The notes: generated by a model not told the origin, from the letters alone. Shown: positions 42,104-51,328, counted from the first letter of the stretch. The stretch: DNA of 64,000 nucleotides from Bradyrhizobium cytisi (GCF_008123515.1 NZ_VSSR01000021.1:310001-374000), one strand, 5' to 3'. Translations and numbers: made by a program.

Positions 42104-42430
42104 ATGAGCATCGCGGAATTCATCGACAACGAAGTGAAGTCGAACGACGTGGTTCTGTTCATGAAGGGTACGCCGCAATTTCCGCAGTGCGGTTTCTCCG
42201 GCCAGGTCGTCCAGATCCTCGACCATATCGGCGTCGGTTATAAGGGCCTCAACGTCCTCGAATCGGCCGAACTGCGTAACGGCATCAAGGACTACTCGAA
42301 CTGGCCGACGATCCCGCAGCTCTACGTGAAGGGCGAGTTCGTCGGCGGTTGCGACATCGTCCGCGAGATGTTCCAGGCCGGCGAATTGCAGCAGCTCTTG
42401 TCCGAGAAGGGCGTTGCGGTCGCGGCCTGA
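42104..42430 (+). CDS. grxD: Monothiol glutaredoxin (Grx4 type)
   Basis: 108 residues. CGFS glutaredoxin that carries and hands over [2Fe-2S] clusters together with BolA. The active site PQCGFSGQ and the glutathione-site [19 protein letters not shown] are intact. GAAGGAC precedes the ATG. The 290-base divergent spacer to egtB holds a GC-rich hairpin (41949-41973) and a TATATA-containing inverted repeat (42017-42032) that could be part of the promoter. Confidence 0.96.
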   Translation: MSIAEFIDNEVKSNDVVLFMKGTPQFPQCGFSGQVVQILDHIGVGYKGLNVLESAELRNGIKDYSNWPTIPQLYVKGEFVGGCDIVREMFQAGELQQLLSEKGVAVAA

Positions 42431-42433
42431 TCC

Positions 42434-42985
42434 GTGACGGTGCTGACGCGCCGGATCGGCGCCGTCCAGCTCGACATCATCGTGGCTGACATCACGACTC
42501 TCGGCGTTGACGCCATCGTCAACGCCGCCAACACGTCGCTCCTTGGCGGGGGCGGCGTGGACGGCGCGATCCATCGGGCGGCCGGACCCGAGCTCGTCGC
42601 CGAATGCCGCACGCTCCATGGCTGCAACACCGGCGATGCCAGGATCACCAAGGGATATCGGCTCAAGGCCGCGCATGTGATCCACACCGTCGGACCGGTC
42701 TGGACCGGCGGCACAAGCGGCGAGGACGATCTGCTCGCCTCCTGCTATCGCCGCGCGATGGAGCTGTGCGGAAAGCACAAGCTGACCTCGGTGGCGTTCC
42801 CCGCGATTTCGACCGGCATTTATCGTTTTCCAGCTGACCGGGCGGCCGAGATCGCTGTCCGCGCGATTGTCGAAATGCTGCCCGGCGCGCCATCCGTTGG
42901 TCGGGTCGTGTTCTGCTGCTTCTCCGAGCCAAGCGCCAAACTCCATGCCGAGGCGCTCGCGCGACACGGCAGCCCTTGTGCCTGA
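42434..42985 (+). CDS. Macro-domain protein (ADP-ribose deacylase type)
   Basis: 183 residues, GTG start three bases after the grxD stop, so co-translated. The ADP-ribose pocket is complete: [37 protein letters not shown] and the later [18 protein letters not shown]. This is the MacroD/YmdB class, which removes ADP-ribose from proteins or deacetylates O-acetyl-ADP-ribose. Confidence 0.93.
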   Translation: MTVLTRRIGAVQLDIIVADITTLGVDAIVNAANTSLLGGGGVDGAIHRAAGPELVAECRTLHGCNTGDARITKGYRLKAAHVIHTVGPVWTGGTSGEDDLLASCYRRAMELCGKHKLTSVAFPAISTGIYRFPADRAAEIAVRAIVEMLPGAPSVGRVVFCCFSEPSAKLHAEALARHGSPCA

Positions 42986-43031
42986 TGACGCCGTCAGTAC
43001 ACTCCGCCCGGCCATGTTCCGGGGAGGGGAT

Positions 43032-44318
43032 ATGATTTTACGTTTTGGGCTACGCGCGTTCGTTTGCGGCGCGCTCGTCTCGTTTGGCACGATGTCGCTC
43101 GCGCGCGCGGAGGGCACTTACGAGATTCCAGCCGGCGCGCATTTCAATCAGGACAAGCTCGCCAAGGTCACCGAGTTCTTCAAGAACGAGGTCGCGACCG
43201 GCAAGATTGCGGGTGCAACCGTGCTGATCAAGCAGCACGGCAAGCCGGTCTACCACGAAGCCTTCGGCGTGCAGGACGTGGTCAGCAAGGCGCCGATCAC
43301 CGACAAGACGATCTTCCGACTGTTCTCGATGAGCAAGGCCATCACCGCGGTTGCCGCGATGAAAATGCTCGAGGACGGCAAGATCAAGCTCGACGATCCG
43401 GTCTCGAAATACATCCCGTCCTTCGCGAATGTGAAGGTCGGCGTCGAGAAGAAGGCCGAGGACGGCACCAAGTCGCTCGAGCTGGTGCCGCCGAACCGGC
43501 CGATGACGGTGAAGGATCTGATGACGCACACCTCGGGCGTCACCTACGGCTTTTATGGCGACAGCCTGGTCCGCAAGGCCTATCGAGACGCCAATATCTA
43601 TGCCGGCGATTTCGACCTCGCTGAGTTCGCCGAGCGCATCGCAAAGCTGCCGCTGCATAACCAGCCGGGCGCGCTCTGGCAATACGGCCATTCCACCGAC
43701 ATTCTTGCGCGCGTGATGGAAGTCGCGGCGGGCAAGCCGCTGCTCGATATCGAGCGGGAGACGCTGCTCGGTCCGCTCGGCATGGTCGACACCGGCTTCC
43801 TCGTCACGGACCCCGAGAAGCAGAAGCTGCTGGCGCAGCCGGTGCTGAATGACAGCGATTTCCGGGTCGGCCGGATCAACGATCCGACGGTCGTCAAGAA
43901 GATCCAGTTCGCCAGCGGCGGCATGGTGACGACCATGGCGGACTATGAGCGCTTTGCGCAGATGCTGCTCAACGGCGGCAGCCTCGACGGCAAGACCATC
44001 CTCAAGCCCGAGACGTTCAAGCAGATGGTGAGCGACCAGGTCGGCCCGAATTCCGGCGTCGGTCGTGACTATTTCTACTTTCCCGGCGACGGTTTCGGCT
44101 TCGGACTCGGTCTTGCCGTCCGCACCGATCCCGGCAACGCAAAACCGCCGCCGCCCGGCGATCTCGGAGAATTGAAGTGGGACGGCGCCTCCGGCTGCTA
44201 TTTCGTGATCGACCCCAAGCAGGACATGTTCTTTGTGCTGCTGGAACAGACCCCGACCGAGCGCCAGCGCATCCAACGGACATTGAAGCAACTGGTCTAT
44301 GAATCCATGGAGAACTGA
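43032..44318 (+). CDS. Beta-lactamase-fold serine hydrolase, copy 1
   Basis: 428 residues with a signal peptide (RFGLRAFVCGALVSFGTMSLARAEG). Class C beta-lactamase/esterase family. The serine-lysine pair is in FRLFSMSKAIT (SxxK), and the tyrosine motif in LWQYGHSTDILARVMEV (YxH/S). These periplasmic enzymes are usually esterases or peptidases rather than true beta-lactamases. GGGGAGGGG precedes the ATG. The next gene is a paralogue starting one base after this stop. Confidence 0.92.
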   Translation: MILRFGLRAFVCGALVSFGTMSLARAEGTYEIPAGAHFNQDKLAKVTEFFKNEVATGKIAGATVLIKQHGKPVYHEAFGVQDVVSKAPITDKTIFRLFSMSKAITAVAAMKMLEDGKIKLDDPVSKYIPSFANVKVGVEKKAEDGTKSLELVPPNRPMTVKDLMTHTSGVTYGFYGDSLVRKAYRDANIYAGDFDLAEFAERIAKLPLHNQPGALWQYGHSTDILARVMEVAAGKPLLDIERETLLGPLGMVDTGFLVTDPEKQKLLAQPVLNDSDFRVGRINDPTVVKKIQFASGGMVTTMADYERFAQMLLNGGSLDGKTILKPETFKQMVSDQVGPNSGVGRDYFYFPGDGFGFGLGLAVRTDPGNAKPPPPGDLGELKWDGASGCYFVIDPKQDMFFVLLEQTPTERQRIQRTLKQLVYESMEN

Positions 44319-44319
44319 C

Positions 44320-45582
44320 ATGCACGGGCGCCGCGGGCTGATGGCGGCGCTCGTAGTTTTATTCGGCCTTGTCAGTGCGCAAGCGGGCTCCGAAGGCCGC
44401 GCGCACAAGCTGACGCCCGAGGGCCTCTCAAAAGTCTCTGACTACATCAGGAACGAGATCGCGACCGGCAAGTTTCCGGGCGCGATCCTGCTGCTCCAGC
44501 AGCACGGCAAGCCGGTCTATTGCGAGAATTTCGGCGTCCGCGACGTCGCAACCGAGATCTCGATGAGCGCGGACACGATCTTCCGGCTGTATTCGATGTC
44601 GAAGCCGATCACCTCTGTCCTTGCGATGATGCTGGTCGAGGAGGGCAGGCTCGCGATCAACGATCCCGTCTCGAAATACATTCCGGCCTTTGCCGGCATG
44701 AAGGTCGGCGTCGAGAAGAAGGCCGAGGACGACAAGATCTCGCTGGAGCTGGAGCCGCTCAATCGTCCGGTGACGATCGAGGATTTGATGCGCCACACCG
44801 CCGGGATTCCATACGGCTATTATGGCGGGGGCCTGGTGAACAAGCTGTATGCCGATGCCGGTCTGTTCGCCAACAAGGATTCGACCAATGCCGAACTCGT
44901 CGCGAAGATCACCACACTGCCGCTCGCCGAACAGCCCGGCACGATCTGGGATTACGGCCACTCCACCGACGTGCTCGGCCGCATCATCGAGGTGATATCC
45001 GGGAAATCGCTGTTTCAGTTCGCAAGGGAGCGGCTGCTTGATCCTCTCGGAATGAAGGACACCGCGTTCTATGTCGCCGATCCCGCCAAGTGGCCGCGTA
45101 TCGCCGAGCCGATGCCGGAGGATCGCGCGATCAGTCCGATGACGCAGGTCCGCGATATCAGGAAACCACTGAGATGGGAGTCGGGCGGCGGCGGCCTCGT
45201 CGGCACCGTCGGCGACTATGCGCGCTTCTCGCAGATGCTGCTCAATGGCGGCAGCTATGAAGGCCGGCGCTATCTCAAGCCTGATACCATCGCCTTGATG
45301 GCGTCGGATCACGTCGGTCCCGAAACCCATGTCGAACGCGACAGGAATTATTACCCGGGAGAGAGCTCCGGCTATGGTCTCGGTGTCGCCGTGCGCACCT
45401 CGGTGCCGCCGGGCACCGCGTGGCCGCTCGGCGAATATCGCTGGGATGGCGTCGGCGGCACCTTCTTCTTCATCGATCCCGAAGACGACCTGTTCGGGAT
45501 TTTCATGGTGCAGACCCCGTCGCAGCGCGGCCGGATTCAGCTCGCGCTGAAGACGCTGATCTATCAGGCGATGGGGCGGTAG
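44320..45582 (+). CDS. Beta-lactamase-fold serine hydrolase, copy 2
   Basis: 420 residues, tandem paralogue of the preceding gene and clearly collinear with it (IRNEIATGKFPGAILLLQQHGKPVY; FRLYSMSKPIT; SKYIPAFAGMKVGVEKKAEDD; WDYGHSTDVLGRIIEV; GGSYEGRRYLKPDTIALMASD). A signal peptide is predicted. Both have the catalytic SxxK and Tyr motifs, so both should be active. The start codon overlaps the end of copy 1's ribosome region, implying an operon. Substrate unknown. Confidence 0.92.
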   Translation: MHGRRGLMAALVVLFGLVSAQAGSEGRAHKLTPEGLSKVSDYIRNEIATGKFPGAILLLQQHGKPVYCENFGVRDVATEISMSADTIFRLYSMSKPITSVLAMMLVEEGRLAINDPVSKYIPAFAGMKVGVEKKAEDDKISLELEPLNRPVTIEDLMRHTAGIPYGYYGGGLVNKLYADAGLFANKDSTNAELVAKITTLPLAEQPGTIWDYGHSTDVLGRIIEVISGKSLFQFARERLLDPLGMKDTAFYVADPAKWPRIAEPMPEDRAISPMTQVRDIRKPLRWESGGGGLVGTVGDYARFSQMLLNGGSYEGRRYLKPDTIALMASDHVGPETHVERDRNYYPGESSGYGLGVAVRTSVPPGTAWPLGEYRWDGVGGTFFFIDPEDDLFGIFMVQTPSQRGRIQLALKTLIYQAMGR

Positions 45583-45586
45583 ATTT

Positions 45587-46654
45587 TTACGCCTCGCGCA
45601 CGATCTCTCTGACGTATCCGACCGTTTCCTCGATCTGGCTCGCATTGACGTCGAGATGGGTGCAGGCGCGGATGCGGCCGTCCATCATCGCGAGCGTCAC
45701 GCCGCGCTGGCGCAGTGCGGCGACCATCTTGTCGCCGGGCACGCCGGCGCCATCGGGCTTGAAGAACACGAGATTGGTTTCTGGCTCCTGAACCTCGACG
45801 CCCGATATCTGCGACAGGCCGCGGGCCAGAGCTCGTGCATTGGCGTGATCGTCGGCGAGGCGCTCGACGTGATGGTCGAGTGCGTAGATGCAGGCCGCGG
45901 CGCAGACGCCGGCCTGCCGCATCGAGCCGCCGAGGCGCTGCTTCCACTGCCACACCGCGTCGATGAAGGCGCGGGAGCCCGCGAGCACGCCACCGATCGG
46001 CGCGCCCAGGCCCTTGGAGAAATCGATCCAGGCTGAGTCCCAGCCCGCGGTCATGTCACGCGGCGAGATGCCGCTCGCCACTGTCGCGTTGAGCAGGCGC
46101 GCGCCGTCCATGTGGGTGACGAGGCCGTGTTGCCTGGCGATCGCGACGATCTCGTCGAGCGCGGCCTTCTTCCAGATCGTGCCGCCACCGATATTGGCGG
46201 TCTGCTCGACGCTGACGACCGTCTGGGTTGGCTGGTAGCGCGTGCGCGGATGCAGGGCCTTGCGGAACGTCTCCGGCGTGAACTGGCCGTCGGCGCCCTT
46301 GAGCTGCGTCACCTGGAAGCCGCCGATCGCGGCATGCGCGCCGCCTTCGCGGGCGATGATGTGCGCGGTCTCGTGCGCAAGGATCTCGTCGCCGGGACGG
46401 CAATGCACCAGCGTCGCGGTGACGTTGCACATAGTGCCCGAGGGCATGTAGACGGCCGCCTCCTTGCCCATCAGCTCGGCTACGCGCTCGCACAGGGCAT
46501 TCACGGTCGGGTCGTCGCCGACCTGCTCGTCGCCGACCTCGGCCCGCGCCATCGCCTCGCGCATCGCAGATGTCGGCCTGGTCTGCGTGTCCGAGAGCAG
46601 ATTGATGCGCACCGGCGGCGCCTTGGGATCGATGGGGGGAGGGGTGTAGAGCAT
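45587..46654 (-). CDS. ltaE: Low-specificity L-threonine aldolase (PLP beta-eliminating lyase family)
   Basis: 355 residues from the ATG at 46654 (GAGA six bases before); an ATG at 46666 is an alternative. Cleaves threonine or allo-threonine to glycine and acetaldehyde. [59 protein letters not shown] is the family N-terminus; the PLP lysine is in [13 protein letters not shown]. Its glycine product links it loosely to the gcv operon. It is convergent with the serine hydrolase pair, with 4 bases between. Confidence 0.92.
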   Translation of the reverse strand: MLYTPPPIDPKAPPVRINLLSDTQTRPTSAMREAMARAEVGDEQVGDDPTVNALCERVAELMGKEAAVYMPSGTMCNVTATLVHCRPGDEILAHETAHIIAREGGAHAAIGGFQVTQLKGADGQFTPETFRKALHPRTRYQPTQTVVSVEQTANIGGGTIWKKAALDEIVAIARQHGLVTHMDGARLLNATVASGISPRDMTAGWDSAWIDFSKGLGAPIGGVLAGSRAFIDAVWQWKQRLGGSMRQAGVCAAACIYALDHHVERLADDHANARALARGLSQISGVEVQEPETNLVFFKPDGAGVPGDKMVAALRQRGVTLAMMDGRIRACTHLDVNASQIEETVGYVREIVREA

Positions 46655-46687
46655 AGCGAGTCTCATTCTCTTATCGAACAACGATAG

Positions 46688-46903
46688 TCAGCCATGGCCG
46701 CGCTGGGCAACGCGTTGCCGCGCGGTGGCGAGGATGTCGTCTGGAGTTTCTGAAGTGAAGTTGTTGCAGTTGGGCTGTGCGAACAGCTTTTGATATCGGC
46801 GGACCTGCTCGTCACGTGACAACGTGGCCCATACCTCGCGCTCCGCTTCGGTCGGAATTGCCGACGGTCCAATGTTGGCGAGTTGGTCAGTGATCTGAGA
46901 CAT
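46688..46903 (-). CDS. Small hypothetical protein
   Basis: 71 residues: SQITDQLANIGPSAIPTEAEREVWATLSRDEQVRRYQKLFAQPNC followed by a short C-terminal region. Balanced composition and same strand as its neighbours. A helical SRDEQVRRYQKLF segment is the only recognisable trait. It starts 21 bases after the rpsD terminator, so it needs its own promoter. No function known. Confidence 0.5.
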   Translation of the reverse strand: MSQITDQLANIGPSAIPTEAEREVWATLSRDEQVRRYQKLFAQPNCNNFTSETPDDILATARQRVAQRGHG

Positions 46904-46924
46904 TCAGATTGCCCATACCACAAC

Positions 46925-46952
46925 AAAAAGGCCCCGGAAACCGGGGCCTTTG
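46925..46952 (-). terminator. Rho-independent terminator of rpsD
   Basis: On the minus strand AAAGGCCCCGG-TTT-CCGGGGCC is followed by TTTTTG: a nine-pair GC stem and a T-run, 20 bases after the rpsD stop. The A-rich left flank makes it work in both directions. Confidence 0.92.
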
Positions 46953-46972
46953 AGCGATGAATTGGTGGTCTA

Positions 46973-47590
46973 TCAGCGCGAATAGAATTCGACGACCAGA
47001 TGGGGCTCCATCTGCACCGGGAACGGCACGTCGGAAAGATGGGGGATGCGCACGTACTTTGCGGTCATCTTGCCGTGGTCGACTTCGAGATAGTCGGGGG
47101 TGTCGCGCTCAGGGAGCTGGCTCGCTTCGAGAACGTGGGCGAGCTGCTTGGAGGCTTCCTTGACCTCGATCACGTCGCCGACCTTGACCTGGTAGCTCGA
47201 GATGTTGACCTTGCGGCCGTTCACTCTGATGTGGCCGTGGTTGATGAACTGGCGCGCGGCGAAGATCGTCGAGACGAACTTGGCGCGGTAGACCACCGCG
47301 TCGAGACGACGCTCGAGCAGGCCGATCAGGTTCTCACCGGTGTCGCCCTTGAGGCGGCTCGCCTCGACATAGACGCCGTGGAACTGACGCTCGCTGATGT
47401 TGGCGTAGTAGCCCTTCAGCTTCTGCTTGGCGCGCAGCTGCACGCCGAAATCGGAGAGCTTGCCCTTGCGGCGCTGGCCGTGCTGGCCAGGGCCGTATTC
47501 CCTGCGGTTGACGGGGCTCTTTGGGCGGCCCCAGATGTTCTGGCCCATACGGCGATCGAGTTTGTACTTCGCCTCACTGCGCTTAGTCAT
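46973..47590 (-). CDS. rpsD: 30S ribosomal protein S4
   Basis: 205 residues. Primary 16S rRNA-binding protein that starts small-subunit assembly. [45 protein letters not shown] and the S4 RNA-binding domain ([41 protein letters not shown]) are intact. The ATG at 47590 has AGAGGACG before it. It stands alone, as in other Rhizobiales, rather than in an rpoA operon. Confidence 0.98.
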   Translation of the reverse strand: MTKRSEAKYKLDRRMGQNIWGRPKSPVNRREYGPGQHGQRRKGKLSDFGVQLRAKQKLKGYYANISERQFHGVYVEASRLKGDTGENLIGLLERRLDAVVYRAKFVSTIFAARQFINHGHIRVNGRKVNISSYQVKVGDVIEVKEASKQLAHVLEASQLPERDTPDYLEVDHGKMTAKYVRIPHLSDVPFPVQMEPHLVVEFYSR

Positions 47591-47710
47591 CGCGTCCTCT
47601 TCAGGTACTTGGTTTGAGGAAACGCGCCCTCCTGGGTGACGGGCTAGCCCGGCACTGACAGGTCCGATCCCCAAAGCTTAAGGGAGAGGACCACGGGTCG
47701 CGAAACGCTT

Positions 47711-47732
47711 CGCGGGCCGAAATCGGCCCGCG
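47711..47732. other. Hairpin between the E2-like gene and rpsD
   Basis: CGCGGGCCGA-AA-TCGGCCCGCG, ten perfect pairs with a two-base loop. It lies 120 bases upstream of the rpsD start and 57 bases after the stop of the gene at 47789. Without a T-run it is not a classical terminator; it may lie in the rpsD leader. Confidence 0.45.
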
Positions 47733-47788
47733 AGCAGGGGGCTTTTAGGAGAGTTTGGGCCGCTTTGTCAATGCGAATGGCCCTGGAA

Positions 47789-48556
47789 TCAGGTCCCGAC
47801 AGCCCGGATTGGTTTGGAGCCGGCCGCCCGCAATTCGGCAGCGATTTCAGTGTTCAGCACCTGTTCCAGCCGGGTCAGGACCCGGGCAATCGGGGCGGCG
47901 TCGGTGACCCGGTGATCCCAGCGGATCACGACATGGATGGTCTGGTCGGGCTCGACGAGGCCATAGCTGACGATGAACGGGCCAGGCGTCACAGGATGGA
48001 GCTCGCCGCCTCCATAGGCGGCCACCGAGCTCACCGCGAAACTGCCGAACCAATTGCCCCGCTGCCGGCCGAAATTTAAGCCCACCGCCCAGGACAGCCG
48101 CCGCAGCGGCAGCGGCAGGCGGGTCGCCCGCATGATCTTGCGGAACATCGGGACGTCGTCGATCGGCGCGGTCTTGGCGCGCCGGATCTCGGCGTCGACT
48201 GCGGCCAGCGCCATGGCCTCCGGGGCCGCGATCCGCTGCGGCATCACGCATTCCTCGCCGTTCTCGACCCGGGCGACGGCCACCAGCGCCACGCTCTTCG
48301 GCAGCTCGTAGAGCGATGGCCAGGGCCATTTGGCATAGACGGTGCGCAGCACCGGCTCGTCCTTGGCGACCAGGGCGAAGGCCTTGACGAACATCGCGGC
48401 CCAGCCGACCGGCGCCACCGCGCTCGCGCGGGCCTCCAGCAGGGGTCGAATATTGAGCGAGCGGGACAATGAGACGAACGGCACGCCCATCGAGGCGCGC
48501 ATGAGGTCGATAATCAGGCGGCGCGGCAGTGAAATGTTCTTGGGTTGACCGCGCAT
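47789..48556 (-). CDS. Stand-alone 2-oxoacid dehydrogenase E2-type acyltransferase domain
   Basis: 255 residues. The C-terminal half matches the E2 catalytic (CAT-like) fold: GSFAVSSVAAYGGGELHPVTPGPFIVSYG and the active-site IRWDHRVTDAAPIARVLTRLEQVL, where the usual HRxxDG is HRVTDA. The N-terminal lipoyl and E1/E3-binding domains of normal E2 are absent, and no E1 or E3 genes are near. The ATG at 48556 has CCGGAGAA upstream. Acyl group and acceptor unknown. Confidence 0.8.
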   Translation of the reverse strand: MRGQPKNISLPRRLIIDLMRASMGVPFVSLSRSLNIRPLLEARASAVAPVGWAAMFVKAFALVAKDEPVLRTVYAKWPWPSLYELPKSVALVAVARVENGEECVMPQRIAAPEAMALAAVDAEIRRAKTAPIDDVPMFRKIMRATRLPLPLRRLSWAVGLNFGRQRGNWFGSFAVSSVAAYGGGELHPVTPGPFIVSYGLVEPDQTIHVVIRWDHRVTDAAPIARVLTRLEQVLNTEIAAELRAAGSKPIRAVGT

Positions 48557-48672
48557 CGTTCTCCGGTTCCCGCGGACTGACAGGGGATTGACTTGGGGGC
48601 GGCGAGGGGGCGCCCGTTCGCCGCTTGCTCTAGCACGAACTAACCCGCTTTGGGCAGATCGGTTCGGCCCGA

Positions 48673-48783
48673 TCAAGGCGCTGGCGAGGCCAGCGGCCTG
48701 GTCTTGTCGACGACGTAAACTCCAAGCACTTTCAATGATTTGTCGCCTTTGGCTGGGGTGTCATACACACGACACCTGGCCAT
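48673..48783 (-). CDS. Possible small protein (36 residues)
   Basis: ATG at 48783 with GAAGGTCG about 9 bases upstream, giving MARCRVYDTPAKGDKSLK then VLGVYVVDKTRPLASPAP. It starts 23 bases after the HpcH/HpaI aldolase gene ends. The short alternating charged/hydrophobic pattern is protein-like, but at this length chance cannot be excluded. Confidence 0.25.
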   Translation of the reverse strand: MARCRVYDTPAKGDKSLKVLGVYVVDKTRPLASPAP

Positions 48784-48806
48784 CGATAGCGCGACCTTCG
48801 GCCTGT

Positions 48807-49580
48807 TCAGCGCTTGATCCCGTCGAACGCCGCCATGATGCCGCGCTGGAACAGCGACCAGTCGAATCCGAGCGCGATCGCGCGGTAGCCGCGGTCGACC
48901 AGGGCGTTGGCCTGGTCTGCGGTGCGCGCCACGCCGCCGATTGGCACGCCGCTTCTGAGGATGCCGGCTTCCGCGCGGGCGACCAGCTCGAGCAGCTCGG
49001 GATCGTCCATCTGTCCGCGCTTGTTGATGGAGGTCGCGAGATCGCCGGGGCCGATGACGGCGACGTCGATGCCCGGCGTCGCCATGATCTCGTCGATGCG
49101 GTTGACGGCGTCGACATGCTCGATGGTGATCATGCAGAGCATTTCGTCGTCGGCTGACGCCATGTAGTCCGGCATCGTCTGGCCCCAGCGGAACGGCGCG
49201 TGGAACGGACCCCAGAGCCGGTCGCCGCGCGGCGGGTAGCGCACGCTGCGCACCGCCTTCTCCGCCTCGCTGCGGTTCGTGATCATCGGGAAATTGATGC
49301 CGAAGGCGCCGATGTCCATCGGCGCTTTCGCAAGCCACGGCTCGTTCGCCGCGATCCGCACCAGCGGCGTGCACGGCGTGCCCGTCGTCGCGGCAATCAT
49401 CGCATGCGCTTCGGTCAATCCAATCGGGCCGTGCTCGAGATCGACGATGATCCAGTCGAGCGAGCGCGCCATGATCTGCACCATCTGTACGCTCGGGATC
49501 GTTGCGATCGCGCCGAAGGCGGGGCGGCCTTCACTCCACAATTGGCGGAGGCGATTGAGCGGCGTTGCGGGGACCGGCAT
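48807..49580 (-). CDS. HpcH/HpaI family aldolase
   Basis: 257 residues from the ATG at 49580. Class II metal-dependent aldolases that split hydroxy-acids to pyruvate and an aldehyde. DWIIVDLEHGPIGLTEAHAMI near the N-terminus, IEHVDAVNRIDEIMATPGIDVAVIGPGDLATSI (metal-ligand Glu and Asp) and the C-terminal GFDWSLFQRGI are typical. Upstream open frame (to 49805) runs into the murI gene region and is rejected. Substrate not predictable. Confidence 0.9.
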   Translation of the reverse strand: MPVPATPLNRLRQLWSEGRPAFGAIATIPSVQMVQIMARSLDWIIVDLEHGPIGLTEAHAMIAATTGTPCTPLVRIAANEPWLAKAPMDIGAFGINFPMITNRSEAEKAVRSVRYPPRGDRLWGPFHAPFRWGQTMPDYMASADDEMLCMITIEHVDAVNRIDEIMATPGIDVAVIGPGDLATSINKRGQMDDPELLELVARAEAGILRSGVPIGGVARTADQANALVDRGYRAIALGFDWSLFQRGIMAAFDGIKR

Positions 49581-49639
49581 GTGATGACCTTGCGCGATGA
49601 CAACGGCGAAGCCTAGCAGCGCGCCGTGTCCGCGAAAAG

Positions 49640-50437
49640 TCAGGCCAGCGCGCGGCCGCCGAAGAATGGCGTCAGGGTCGCCCCGAGCCCATGGGCGCGG
49701 TTCGACGTAAAGATCATCGCGGCGCCGGATTGCACGATGTCCCCACCGTGCGGGCCGAGCAGATCCGAGACGCGGCGGGCGATGGCAGGTGCAGGATCGA
49801 TCCATTCGACCGGCCAGGGCGCCAGCCGCTCCAGCCGGTCGAGCAGCAGCGGATAATGCGTGCAGGCGAGGACAATTGTGTCGGTGCGTGCACCCGCGTC
49901 TGCCGCGTCGCCGACGAAGCAGGGGGTGAGCTCGGCGAGGATATCGCCGTCGCTGATCGCCTGCCCCCTGAGCTCGCGCTCGGCAAGCGAGGCCAACTCG
50001 GGCGAGCCGACCAGCGTCACCTCGCAGCCTAGCGCGAAATCGCGGATCAGCGCCTTGGTGTATTCGCGCTTCACGGTGCCCTTGGTGCCGAGCACCGAGA
50101 CGCGGCGGGTCTTCGACCGGGCGCAGGCCGGCTTGATCGCCGGCACCGTGCCGACGAACGGTACGGAATAAGCGGCCCGCAGATGCGATAGGACCAGGGT
50201 GGAGGCGGTGTTGCAGGCGATGACGACGAGGTCAGGATCATGGGTGCCGATCAGCTCCCCCATCAGCGGCACCACGCGGGCGATGATCTCGTCCTCGCTG
50301 TGATGGCCATAGGGGAAGAAGGCGTCGTCGGCGACATAGACGTAATGCGCCTCGGGGCGCACGGCCACGACCTCGCGCAGCACGGTGAGGCCGCCAAGGC
50401 CGGAATCGAATACCAGGATCGTCGGAGAATTGGTCAC
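49640..50437 (-). CDS. murI: Glutamate racemase
   Basis: 265 residues. Makes D-glutamate for peptidoglycan by a two-cysteine mechanism. ILVFDSGLGGLTVLREV starts the protein; the catalytic cysteines are in VIACNTAST and VLACTHYPLLL. It lies 59 bases upstream of the aldolase gene on the same strand. Confidence 0.97.
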   Translation of the reverse strand: MTNSPTILVFDSGLGGLTVLREVVAVRPEAHYVYVADDAFFPYGHHSEDEIIARVVPLMGELIGTHDPDLVVIACNTASTLVLSHLRAAYSVPFVGTVPAIKPACARSKTRRVSVLGTKGTVKREYTKALIRDFALGCEVTLVGSPELASLAERELRGQAISDGDILAELTPCFVGDAADAGARTDTIVLACTHYPLLLDRLERLAPWPVEWIDPAPAIARRVSDLLGPHGGDIVQSGAAMIFTSNRAHGLGATLTPFFGGRALA

Positions 50438-50608
50438 GTCACCACCCTAGCCCGTCATGGTTACCATTGGGTTTTTTGGGCGGTTTTGCGGCGGGGGGCG
50501 GCCGGCGCCCGGTTTGGAACGATTCAATTTCACCTTTGCCGCACGTTCCCGCTATTTGCAGCCGTGCTGCGCTGCGGTTGGGACATCCGCAAATTTTCGG
50601 GAGTCGAC

Positions 50609-51160
50609 ATGATCAGAAACACGAGGACCGGCTGGGGGAGCGTTGCCCGGTGGTTTCACTGGGGCTTGGCGCTGGCGATCCTCGGCATGATCGGCTTCGG
50701 CTGGTGGATGAACCACATTCCGGCGCGCGCCGATAAGTTCTTCTATCGCTCGATCCATGCCGACATCGGCTATGTGATCCTGCTGCTCACGGTGCTGCGG
50801 ATCGTCTGGCGCGCCCTCAACCCGACGCCGGCGCTGCCGGCCGAGACCTGGCGCTGGCAGAAGATCGCGGCCCGTGTCAGCCATGGCGCACTCTATCTCG
50901 TCGTCATCCTGGTCGCGATGCTGGGCTGGGCACACTCGGGCGCGCGCACGCCCAATTATTCGGACTTCTTCGGCCTGTTCAACGTGCCGCAATTCACCTC
51001 TCCGGACAAAGCGGCGGCGGGCGCCTATGAGGACCGCCACATCTTTTTTGCCTATGTGTTGCTGGCCCTGATCGCGATCCACGTGATCGCAGCCCTCTGG
51101 CACCACTTCGTCCGCCGCGACCGCGTCGTGGCGCGCATGGTGACCGACGAGGCGGGGTAG
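50609..51160 (+). CDS. Cytochrome b561 family protein
   Basis: 183 residues, four membrane helices. Haem-ligand histidines are seen in VARWFHWGLALAILGM, RSIHADIGYVILLLTVLRI, RVSHGALYLVVILVAMLGW and AIHVIAALWHHFVRRDRV, the bacterial CybB pattern. It carries electrons from quinol to periplasmic acceptors in relatives. CGGGAG precedes the ATG at 50609. It is divergent from murI. Confidence 0.93.
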   Translation: MIRNTRTGWGSVARWFHWGLALAILGMIGFGWWMNHIPARADKFFYRSIHADIGYVILLLTVLRIVWRALNPTPALPAETWRWQKIAARVSHGALYLVVILVAMLGWAHSGARTPNYSDFFGLFNVPQFTSPDKAAAGAYEDRHIFFAYVLLALIAIHVIAALWHHFVRRDRVVARMVTDEAG

Positions 51161-51178
51161 GGGACGGTCTCTCCATAT

Positions 51179-51259
51179 CGTCATTGCGAGCGCAGCGAAG
51201 CAATCCAGAATCTTTTCCGCGGTGGCAGTCTGGATTGCTTCGCTGCGCTTGCAATGACG
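51179..51259. repeat. Palindromic intergenic repeat, family B, compact copy
   Basis: The 31-base arms (51179-51209 and 51229-51259) match at 30 positions; they start CGTCATTGCGAGCGCAGCG and enclose only 19 bases. It is a shorter version of the element at 12958-13075, placed between the cytochrome b561 and GST genes. Confidence 0.9.
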
Positions 51260-51328
51260 GAGTATGATGCAACGTCACGACAAACACTCGCGGCGCAATC
51301 GCCGGAGTCATCTGCACAGGAAATGCCC

